In this document: one piece after another, positions 1 to 5,508 of the stretch
Numbering within the stretch: position 1 is the first letter of the stretch
How the letters are laid out: each line of letters begins with the position of its first letter
DNA from: CAIPVR01 sp049316905
Lineage (GTDB): Bacteria > Actinomycetota > Acidimicrobiia > Acidimicrobiales > Microtrichaceae
DNA: 5,954 nt
Direction: 5' to 3'
Assembly: GCA_049316905.1 (NCBI GenBank)
Contig: JBMOJH010000153.1
Span: forward strand, 1-5,954
Notes under the pieces: model-generated
Database searches by the model: none
Seen by the model: the letters and a program-made list of their open reading frames with translations, nothing else
Told to the model about the DNA's origin: nothing
Translations under genes and position numbers: made by a program

Positions 1-64
1 CGGCATCCGCTACGTCCACATGACCAACGTCGCCGGGCCCTCGTCGGTGCCGGTGAGCGTCTGA
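1..64 (+). CDS. 3' end of an unidentified protein-coding gene (partial)
   Basis: The second forward frame is open from the left edge and ends at a TGA at 62-64. It encodes the C-terminal tail GIRYVHMTNVAGPSSVPVSV. The codons end almost entirely in G or C, as in the neighbouring genes, and the next gene starts 46 bases later in the same direction with a clear ribosome binding site. This fits the last 20 codons of a real gene co-transcribed with the small protein that follows. The tail is hydrophobic and beta-strand-like, without a recognisable motif, so no family or function is assigned. The other two forward frames are less convincing as coding sequence over this short stretch. Confidence 0.6.
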   Translation, partial: GIRYVHMTNVAGPSSVPVSV

Positions 65-96
65 CCCGTCCCCGCGACCCGGCGTCCACGACCCGT

Positions 97-103
97 AGAA
101 GGA
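97..103 (+). promoter_or_regulatory. Ribosome binding site of the 102-residue protein gene
   Basis: The sequence AGAAGGA lies 7 bases upstream of the ATG at 111 and is a good Shine-Dalgarno match at normal spacing. It supports this start codon. No convincing promoter is seen in the 46-base gap after the upstream stop codon, so the gene is probably expressed from a transcript that begins outside the window. Confidence 0.75.
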
Positions 104-110
104 AACCACG

Positions 111-419
111 ATGCAGCTGAAGCCCGGCCTCCGCCTCGAGTCCACCACGTGCGACACCCAGGTGGTGGTGGTCAAGGCACCCAAGGACGGAGCGGAGGTC
201 GACCTCCGCTGCGGCGGTGAGCCCATGCAGGAGCTCGGCGCCGGCGGTGAGCGGCTGCCCGTCGCCGCCGGGGGCGACGCCACGCTCATGGGCAAGCGCT
301 ACGAGGACGCGGACCTCGGTCTCGAACTGCTGTGCACCCGCGGCGGCGAGGGCGCGCTCACCGTCGCCGGCGCCCCGCTGGCGCTGAAGGGCGCCAAGCC
401 GCTGCCGTCGTCGGACTGA
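111..419 (+). CDS. Small three-cysteine protein of unknown function (102 residues)
   Basis: I do not recognise a characterised family. The protein is small and soluble-looking, with no signal peptide or membrane segment. It has three cysteines, at C14 (STTCDTQVVVVKAP), C34 (LRCGGEPM) and C75 (LELLCTRGG). A likely beta strand (VVVVK, 18-22) follows the first cysteine, a GKRYEDADLGLELL block spans 61-74, and the tail is KGAKPLPSSD (93-102). Glycine-rich turns around 43-56 and 78-81 suggest a compact beta fold. From memory, similar short proteins with the CDT-V-V, LRCGG and KPLPSSD blocks occur as hypotheticals in other actinobacteria, but this was not checked. Three cysteines in short conserved-looking blocks could bind a metal or form a redox site, which is inference. 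The ATG is supported by AGAAGGA at 97-103. The gene faces the leftward CoA operon across a hairpin and probably belongs with the truncated upstream gene. Confidence 0.85.
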   Translation: MQLKPGLRLESTTCDTQVVVVKAPKDGAEVDLRCGGEPMQELGAGGERLPVAAGGDATLMGKRYEDADLGLELLCTRGGEGALTVAGAPLALKGAKPLPSSD

Positions 420-447
420 CGTCCCGCGGCCGGGCTCGCCGTGAAGG

Positions 448-477
448 GTCTACCGCGATCACGGGAGCGCGGTAGAC
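448..477. terminator. Perfect 10-bp inverted repeat between convergent genes, probable bidirectional terminator
   Basis: GTCTACCGCG (448-457) is the exact reverse complement of CGCGGTAGAC (468-477), with a 10-base spacer. The spacer can add two pairs (459-460 with 465-466) past an A/G mismatch and close on a four-base loop. The stem lies 28 bases after the rightward stop codon (417-419), and it contains the end of the leftward thioesterase gene, whose TGA (459-461) sits in the spacer. There is no T-run on either side, so it is not a classical intrinsic terminator. GC-rich hairpins without a U-tract are commonly assigned this role in actinobacteria. Position and perfect symmetry support termination of both transcription units; activity is inferred. 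Confidence 0.72.
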
Positions 478-920
478 GAGGGAGCGGTCGGACGCACCAC
501 CGTGAACGCGAGCTGGCAGGCGGCGGCCAGCGGGCCGTCGCGGCCGTCGTGGATGTCCACACGCGTCACCACGGCCCGTCGTCCGCGGCGCAGGACGTGG
601 CCCACTGCGTGGGCCGGGCCCCGACGGACCGGCCCGAGGTAGTGCACGGTCAGGTCCGAGGTGACCACGATGCTGTGCTCGTCGAGGCCGACCATCGCCA
701 TCCGGCCCCCGACGATGTCGGCGAGCGTGGCCACCAACCCGCCCTGGAGCGCGCCGGTGGGGTTGGTCACCGTGTCGTCGAGGTCGAGTTCGATCGCGAG
801 GTCGGCGCCGTCGACCTCCACCTGGCGCATCCGGAGCCCCGACAGGACGTGGCGGCCCTCGGCCAGTACCGCCTTGTGCCGTTCGATGGCCTCGGCCACG
901 GTGCTCGGCTGTTCGCTCAC
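459..920 (-). CDS. PaaI-type hotdog-fold acyl-CoA thioesterase
   Basis: This 153-residue protein has the length and architecture of a single-domain PaaI-type thioesterase, which hydrolyses acyl- or aryl-CoA to free acid and CoA in the cytoplasm, usually as a tetramer. An N-terminal helix (about 5-25) precedes the hotdog domain. The active-site region is TNPTGALQGGLVATLAD (52-68): N53 and G56, then Q59-G60-G61 where many family members have HGG, and D68 on the central helix. VVTSDLTVHYLGPVRRG (85-101) is the usual second signature. GTG at 918-920 is chosen as start because AGGAG (926-930) lies 5 bases upstream and the sequence before it is not domain-like, although the frame stays open to 1076. 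It is the last gene of the leftward operon, 34 bases after the DUF2889 gene, and its stop codon lies inside the terminator hairpin. The substrate is unknown. Confidence 0.9.
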   Translation of the reverse strand: MSEQPSTVAEAIERHKAVLAEGRHVLSGLRMRQVEVDGADLAIELDLDDTVTNPTGALQGGLVATLADIVGGRMAMVGLDEHSIVVTSDLTVHYLGPVRRGPAHAVGHVLRRGRRAVVTRVDIHDGRDGPLAAACQLAFTVVRPTAPSSTALP

Positions 921-925
921 GGTCG

Positions 926-930
926 CTCCT
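926..930 (-). promoter_or_regulatory. Ribosome binding site of the PaaI-type thioesterase gene
   Basis: On the reverse strand AGGAG lies 5 bases before the GTG at 920. This decides the start codon in favour of GTG over the in-frame upstream alternatives that open at 1076. It gives the last gene of the operon its own initiation signal, in keeping with a 34-base gap rather than an overlap. Confidence 0.75.
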
Positions 931-954
931 GTGCTCGGGGCGGGCGGCGTGCGG

Positions 955-1968
955 TCACGGCAGCAGCTCCGCCAGGTCGGCTGCGGCGCCGGCGGACCGC
1001 AGCACGTCGTTGAGGTGTGTGCAGGTGGAGGTCCCGGTGAACCCGGTGCGGACCACCTCCGCGAGCTCCCGCACACGGAGCCCCACCACCCGTCGCACCG
1101 ACGCCGTCGCGGCCGGGCACTCGGGCCACGGCAGGGTGTGGGCCACCACGTCGGCGCGTTCGACGCGGAGCTCGCCCGTCCCGTCGTCGGTGGGGGTCAG
1201 TACGGCGGACAGCGTGTACTCGTGCAGCACGTCCTCGGGCCCCTCGCTGCCGAGGTGGCTGTCGCGGAAGTACACCTCCAGCGCGACGTCGGGCCCGTCC
1301 CGCCACAGGTCGAGGCGTCGGACGCGGCGCACGGTGCGACGCTCCATCGGGTCGGTGTCGTGCCAGGCGAACGGATCGTCGTCGGGCAGCAGCGACGGGG
1401 CCGGCGGACCCTCCGGGATCGGGAAGACGCCGGTGCGGTCGAGCGCTCCGATCATGGTGGCGCCGTCGGCCCAGCCCGAGCAGAGGTCACGGAGGCGGTC
1501 GGCGGCCTCCGGCGGGATGTTCCATTCCGGGTTCTCCCGGGTGAGCCCGTAGCCGGAGATGACCGCAGCGAGGGGCACGTCGTCGAGCAACTGGAACAGC
1601 ACGCTGCGGCGCGCGGCGTGGTCGGACAGGACGTTCGCCGCCGCAGCGCGGAACCCCGACCGGACCGGGGCGCCGCGCAGGTCCCGCAGCCGCGGCTCCG
1701 CCGGTTCAGCGTCGATCTCGGCCACGGTGCCCGATCCGTCGAGGGTGATCGACAGTTCCGCCTCGTCATGGACGAGGGTGGTGCCGTCGGGCAGCGTGAG
1801 GAGGTCGCGACCGGCCGCCCGCAGGCGGCGTGGCCGGCCGAAGTCGGCCCAGGCCTCGTCCACGGAGGTGGTGCGGCGCACGCTGCCGGGCCGACGCGAC
1901 GGGGTTCCCTCCACCGGCTCCCGTGGACCGGTGGGCAGCGACGCGACGAGCGCGGCCCGGTCGGTCAC
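955..1968 (-). CDS. DUF2889 family protein, function unknown
   Basis: This is a 337-residue protein whose C-terminal half matches my recollection of DUF2889. HEYTLSAVLTP (249-259) is followed by a variable loop, then LPWPEC (279-284), a helix with VVGLRVRELAEVV (294-306), and the signature TGTSTCTHLNDVL (311-323). C284, C316 and H318 correspond to the most constant positions of the family and look like a metal or catalytic cluster. The N-terminal part has the basic motif PGSVRRTTS (27-35), then an insert (about 115-145) that makes the protein longer than typical proteobacterial members. No signal peptide or membrane segment is seen. The GTG start overlaps the thioesterase stop as GTGA, with only a weak GAG upstream, so translation probably depends on re-initiation after TesB. 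DUF2889 has no established biochemical activity that I know of. The context suggests a role in acyl-CoA or acid metabolism, which is inference. Confidence 0.85.
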   Translation of the reverse strand: MTDRAALVASLPTGPREPVEGTPSRRPGSVRRTTSVDEAWADFGRPRRLRAAGRDLLTLPDGTTLVHDEAELSITLDGSGTVAEIDAEPAEPRLRDLRGAPVRSGFRAAAANVLSDHAARRSVLFQLLDDVPLAAVISGYGLTRENPEWNIPPEAADRLRDLCSGWADGATMIGALDRTGVFPIPEGPPAPSLLPDDDPFAWHDTDPMERRTVRRVRRLDLWRDGPDVALEVYFRDSHLGSEGPEDVLHEYTLSAVLTPTDDGTGELRVERADVVAHTLPWPECPAATASVRRVVGLRVRELAEVVRTGFTGTSTCTHLNDVLRSAGAAADLAELLP

Positions 1969-2792
1969 CCGGACTCGGCGATCCGGCGGACCATGGCCTC
2001 CTGGGCGAAGGAGGCCACGAGCCGCCCGCCTGCGAAGACGTCGCCCCGCCCGTAGCTGCGGCCGTGGGCCACCACCGGCGCCGCCTGCGTGACGAGCAAC
2101 CACTCGTCGACACGGAAGGGTCGGTGGAACCACAGGGTGTGGGAGGTGACGGCGGTGTGGAGGGTGACGGTCGAGTCGGCCTGGCTCAGGCCCTCGAACG
2201 GCCGCAGCGCCGTGCCGATGAGCGTGAGGTCGGTGGCGTGGGCGAGGAGGGCCTGGTGCACGGTGCGCTCGGGGACGCCACCGACCTCCGGGGCCGGGGG
2301 AGTGCGCATCCACCACCGCAGCTCTGCCGGCCCGGCCCCGCGGTCCGAAAGGTCCGCACGGTCGGCGATCCGGGTCTCCCACGGGATCATGTCGAGCGGT
2401 GCGGGCGCGGCCTCGTCGGGTCCGCCCACCTCCGGTGGCGGCTCGTTGCGGTCCAGGCCGTCCTCATCCGCGTGGAGCGATGCGAGCGCCGCGGTCACCA
2501 CCCGGCCCTCCTGGTGCGCGATCACCTCGGTGGTGCCGAACGTGCGGCCCTCCTGCAGCGCGGCGACCCGGTACTGCACCGGGCGGGCCGTGTCGCCCTC
2601 CCGGGGGAACAGGGCATGGAGGGACTTCACCGACTTCTCCGGGGCGGAGCCCGCCGCGGCGCACAGCGCCTGGGCCAGGATCTGGCCGCCGAACACCCGG
2701 TGGTAGCCGATGTCGAGGTTCCGGCCCTCGAGGCCGTCGTCGCCGGGAGCGAGCCGGAGGCAGTCGAGGAGGTCGTCGAGGTCGAAGGGCAT
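1965..2792 (-). CDS. TesB-type acyl-CoA thioesterase (double hotdog, thioesterase II family)
   Basis: This 275-residue protein is close in length to E. coli TesB (286) and has two hotdog domains in tandem. The first carries RVFGGQILAQAL (32-43) on its central helix. The second has HATDLTLIG (185-193), SHTLWFHRPF (217-226) and LVASFAQEAMVR (258-269), which align with the TesB segments around D204, T228 and Q278. D188 and Q264 match the catalytic Asp and Gln. The Thr position aligns with V215, although T216 and S217 follow directly. The family hydrolyses medium- to long-chain and branched acyl-CoAs in the cytoplasm. The ATG at 2792 overlaps the ligase stop by one base (TGATG). A G-run (2801-2806) lies 8 bases upstream in place of a standard Shine-Dalgarno, so coupled translation is likely. 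Its end overlaps the DUF2889 start. Confidence 0.92.
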   Translation of the reverse strand: MPFDLDDLLDCLRLAPGDDGLEGRNLDIGYHRVFGGQILAQALCAAAGSAPEKSVKSLHALFPREGDTARPVQYRVAALQEGRTFGTTEVIAHQEGRVVTAALASLHADEDGLDRNEPPPEVGGPDEAAPAPLDMIPWETRIADRADLSDRGAGPAELRWWMRTPPAPEVGGVPERTVHQALLAHATDLTLIGTALRPFEGLSQADSTVTLHTAVTSHTLWFHRPFRVDEWLLVTQAAPVVAHGRSYGRGDVFAGGRLVASFAQEAMVRRIAESG

Positions 2793-4273
2793 CAGGGGGT
2801 CCCCCCGGACGGATCGGCGGTGAGGTCGGCCAGCACCGCCCGGCGCAGGAGCTTGCCGGTGTCGGTGTGGGGTAGTGCGTCGCGCAGCACGATGCGGTCG
2901 GGGGTCTTGGAGGAGCGGAGGTGCTCCCGGCAGTGCGCCCGCAGCGCCGTGGGGTCCGAGGTGGCGCCCTCGCGCAGCACCACGGCGGCCTCGATCCGCT
3001 GGCCCCACTCGTCGTCGGGCACACCGACCACCGCGGCGTCGGCCACATCGGGATGGTGCAGCAGCACGTCCTCGATCTCGGCCGGGGCGATGTTCTCCCC
3101 GCCCCGGATGATGGTGTCGTCGGAGCGGCCCTCGATGAAGAGGAAGCCCTCGTCGTCGATCCAGCCGCGGTCGCGGGTGGGGAACCAGCCGTCGTCGTCG
3201 AGCACCGGCGCCCGGCCGAGGTACTCGCCCGACACCTGCTCGCCGCGGGCCCAGATCTCACCGTCTCGGATCTCCACCTCGACCCCGGGGATGATGCGGC
3301 CCGCCGAACCGAGGCGCTCCCTCGCGACGGGGTCGCCGTCGAGGGCGGCCCGGTGGTCATCGGGGGTGAGCACGGCGAGGGTGGAGCTGGTCTCGGTGAG
3401 GCCGTACGCGTTCACGAAGCCGACGTCGGGGAAGGCGCGGAGCGCCCGCTCCAGCACCGTGATCGGCATGCGGGCCCCGCCGTAGGAGAGGGCGCGGAGG
3501 CTCGGACAGTCGGCCGGCGCCCCGTCGAGGGCCTCCACGACGCGTGCCAGCATCGTGGGCACCAGGAACGCGTGGGTGACACCCTCGCCGCGCACGAGGT
3601 CGAGCCAGCCATCGGGTGTGAACGTCGGCAGGTACGCGATCCGTCGGGTGGAGTAGATACTGGTGATCGTGTTGGCCACACCGGCGATGTGGTACGGCGG
3701 CACGGAGATGAGCGCCACCGCGTCCTCCTCGGCCGAGGCGAACTCGATCGAGGTGATCACGTAGGCGGCCAGGTGCCGGTGACGCAGCACCACCGCCTTG
3801 GGCTCGGAGGTGGTGCCGGAGGTGTAGAGCAGCACGGCGATGTCGTCGCCGTCGGTGGCCGACGGCGACTCGGCCGCCCCCGGCCCCTCGTCGGTGGCGG
3901 CCATCCATGCATCGAGGTCGAGCACGGCCCGGGCGTCCACCCCGAGGCCGCGCATGCGCTCGGGGTCGTCGGTCACCACGAGCACGTCGGGGTGGTGGGC
4001 GAGCAGGGCACCGAGCTGCTCGTCGGAGAGGCGGTAGTTGAGCGGGATGAACGGGACGCCCGCCCACGCCGCGGCGAACAGCGCCACCGGGAAGGCGAGG
4101 TCGGTGGTGCCGAGGTAGGCCACGGCCCGGGCTCCCCGGTCGGTGACGAGCACGCTTCCCCGAGCGGACCGGTCGGACAGCTCACCGTAGGTGAGGCCCC
4201 GGGCGGCGGTGCCGACCCCGAGCCGGTCGCCGAAGGCCCCGGCCACCATCTCCAGCAGCATCACCAGGGTCAT
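2792..4273 (-). CDS. Class I adenylate-forming acyl-CoA synthetase (AMP-binding; fatty-acid or related carboxylate CoA ligase)
   Basis: This 493-residue ANL-superfamily enzyme has all core motifs in order. They are the phosphate-binding loop YTSGTTSEPK (150-159), PPYHIAG (192-198), SYGGARM (263-269), the A5 motif NAYGLTET (288-295), TRDRGWID (366-373), the hinge region GRSDDTIIRGGENIAPAEIE (382-401), and PHTDTGK (469-475) with K474 as the expected adenylation lysine. It should activate a carboxylic acid with ATP to an acyl-adenylate and then form the CoA thioester in the cytoplasm. The loop has Ser156 and Ala160 where most relatives have Gly, and TRD replaces the common TGD. These look like subfamily traits, not damage. 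The ATG at 4273 is favoured by AAGGAGG 7 bases upstream and overlaps the thiolase stop as ATGA. Substrate is unknown. The length is typical of short ligases for medium-chain, aromatic or cyclic acids. Confidence 0.95.
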   Translation of the reverse strand: MTLVMLLEMVAGAFGDRLGVGTAARGLTYGELSDRSARGSVLVTDRGARAVAYLGTTDLAFPVALFAAAWAGVPFIPLNYRLSDEQLGALLAHHPDVLVVTDDPERMRGLGVDARAVLDLDAWMAATDEGPGAAESPSATDGDDIAVLLYTSGTTSEPKAVVLRHRHLAAYVITSIEFASAEEDAVALISVPPYHIAGVANTITSIYSTRRIAYLPTFTPDGWLDLVRGEGVTHAFLVPTMLARVVEALDGAPADCPSLRALSYGGARMPITVLERALRAFPDVGFVNAYGLTETSSTLAVLTPDDHRAALDGDPVARERLGSAGRIIPGVEVEIRDGEIWARGEQVSGEYLGRAPVLDDDGWFPTRDRGWIDDEGFLFIEGRSDDTIIRGGENIAPAEIEDVLLHHPDVADAAVVGVPDDEWGQRIEAAVVLREGATSDPTALRAHCREHLRSSKTPDRIVLRDALPHTDTGKLLRRAVLADLTADPSGGTP

Positions 4274-5508
4274 CGGCCGTCCTCCTTGGTCAGGATCATG
4301 GCGCCGGCGATGGGACCGCCACCGTTGGCCACCGCCGCGACCTCAGGGAGGTGGCCCGGGGCCTGCGGCCCGCCGACCTGGCGTTCGCCCGCCTCGCCGC
4401 GCAGCTGGAGCACCGCCTCGTGGATGAAGCCGAAGCCGTGCAGCCGGCCGGCCGAGAGCTGGCCGCCGTGGGTGTTGAGCGGCAGGTCGCCATCGAGGGC
4501 GATGCGCCCGCCGCCCTCCACGAAGGGGCCCGACTCGCCCCGGCCACAGAAACCCAGGGCCTCGAGCCAGGTCATGGTGAGGAAGCTGAACCCGTCGTAG
4601 AGCTCGGCCACGTCCACGTCCGCCGGGGTGAGGTCGGTGCGCTCCCAGACCATCGCCCCGGCGTCGCGGGCCGACATCGTGGTCATGTCGCCCCACTGGT
4701 CCCACGAGGGGCGGCCCCGCAGCGCCGTGCCCACCGCCTCCACCCGGGCCACCGGATGGTCCACGGCGCGGGCGTGGTCGGCCGTACTGACCACCACCGC
4801 GGTGGAGCCGTCGACGGGGGCGTCGCAGTCGAAGAGACGGAACGGGGTGGTGATCACCCGCGACGCGAAGTAGTCGTCGAGCGTCATCGGATCGCGGTAC
4901 ACCGCCCGCGGGTTGCGCCCGGCGTTGCGACGGCCGTTCAGCGCGATCTGGGCCAGCTGCTCGGAGGTGGTGCCGAACTCGTGCATGTGCCGGTGGCAGT
5001 TCATGGCCAGCCAGTTGGCCGCCGAGTAGGCACGGAACGGCAGGCTCCACTGCAGCGGGCCGCCGAAGCGGGGTGCCCCGCCACCGCCACCACCGCCACC
5101 GCCGCCGTCCATCCCGATGCCGCTGCGGCCGCCGCCGCCCTGCGCGCTGGACTCGGTGACGGTGCGGTACACGAGCACGTGGCGGGCGAGTCCGGCGCCC
5201 ACCGCCATCACGGCGTTCACCACGGCGGCCAGCTGCGCGGCGCCCTCGATCCCACCCGAGTGCCAGTCGACCTCGAGACGGAGCGCGTCCTGTACCTCCG
5301 GGGTGCCCGGACCGGAGAACCCGGGTGGGCCCTGGTTGGCGCCGGGATAGGTGGCGATGCCGTCGATGTCCCCGGTGCCGAGGCCGGCGTCCGCGATCGC
5401 CTCCAGGGCGGCGTCGATGGTGAGGTCGAGGCCGGTGCGTCCGAGGCGCCGGCCCACGTCGGACTGGCCGATGCCGGAGATGACCGCCCGCCGCTCGAAG
5501 TCGGTCAT
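4270..5508 (-). CDS. Thiolase-fold SCP-x/Ltp-type lipid-transfer protein, probable acyl-CoA aldolase/lyase
   Basis: This 412-residue protein shows Ltp/SCP-x thiolase signatures: AVISGIGQSDVGRR (8-21), DWHSGGIEGAA (81-91), HEFGTTSEQLAQIAL (176-190), SRVITTPFRLFDCDAPVDG (216-234), AELYDGFSFL (301-310), NTHGGQLSAGRLHGFG (345-360) and ANGGGPIAGAMILT (394-407). The nucleophile Cys expected near 84 is replaced within HSGG, and the second catalytic Cys is absent at NGGG, so ordinary thiolysis is unlikely. Such proteins include Ltp2, which with the DUF35 part of ChsH2 performs retro-aldol cleavage in steroid side-chain degradation. The Tyr of YDGF (Y304) resembles the active-site Tyr segment of Ltp2. 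The gene directly follows, and overlaps by ATGA, a DUF35 gene, which supports a two-protein complex. A ten-glycine run (135-144) lies in a likely loop. The ATG at 5508 fits the conserved N terminus; the open frame beyond it is a shadow of the DUF35 gene. Specificity is unknown. Confidence 0.93.
   Translation of the reverse strand: MTDFERRAVISGIGQSDVGRRLGRTGLDLTIDAALEAIADAGLGTGDIDGIATYPGANQGPPGFSGPGTPEVQDALRLEVDWHSGGIEGAAQLAAVVNAVMAVGAGLARHVLVYRTVTESSAQGGGGRSGIGMDGGGGGGGGGGAPRFGGPLQWSLPFRAYSAANWLAMNCHRHMHEFGTTSEQLAQIALNGRRNAGRNPRAVYRDPMTLDDYFASRVITTPFRLFDCDAPVDGSTAVVVSTADHARAVDHPVARVEAVGTALRGRPSWDQWGDMTTMSARDAGAMVWERTDLTPADVDVAELYDGFSFLTMTWLEALGFCGRGESGPFVEGGGRIALDGDLPLNTHGGQLSAGRLHGFGFIHEAVLQLRGEAGERQVGGPQAPGHLPEVAAVANGGGPIAGAMILTKEDGR
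4281..4287 (-). promoter_or_regulatory. Strong ribosome binding site of the acyl-CoA synthetase gene, inside the thiolase gene
   Basis: On the reverse strand AAGGAGG is a full Shine-Dalgarno match, 7 bases before the ATG at 4273. It lies within the last codons of the thiolase homologue (its tail LTKEDGR uses AAG GAG). It is the strongest such site in the operon and suggests that the ligase is initiated independently as well as by coupling. Confidence 0.8.
5077..5106 (-). repeat. GGN triplet tract encoding ten consecutive glycines
   Basis: Ten consecutive glycine codons, mostly GGC and GGT, encode residues 135-144 of the thiolase homologue. Aspartate 134 comes before the run and Ala-Pro after it. 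GSGIGMD-like and RFGG residues make the whole 124-150 region glycine-rich. The run is in frame, so changes in repeat number would lengthen or shorten a loop without a frameshift. It looks like a flexible or slippage-expanded linker. Confidence 0.85.

Noticed and set aside
65..110. Possible promoter in the gap before the small protein gene
   Set aside because: Only 46 bases long and GC-rich, with no recognisable -35/-10 pair. The ribosome binding site is the only supported element.
299..562. Leftward open frame overlapping the small protein and the hairpin
   Set aside because: Its translation is low-complexity Ser/Pro/Arg-rich and it crosses two better supported genes and the terminator.
921..1076. 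N-terminal extension of the PaaI-type thioesterase
   Set aside because: It overlaps the DUF2889 C terminus, looks non-domain-like (Ser/Pro/Cys-rich), and the GTG at 920 has AGGAG at ideal spacing.
1969..2382. N-terminal extension of the DUF2889 frame
   Set aside because: The region encodes the TesB C-terminal hotdog in another frame, and the extended sequence is Arg/Pro/Gly-rich without family similarity. The GTGA overlap gives a natural start.
2793..3008. N-terminal extension of the TesB frame
   Set aside because: It overlaps the C-terminal domain of the acyl-CoA synthetase. The translation is Arg/Gly/Ala-rich, and the ATG at 2792 begins a normal TesB N terminus.
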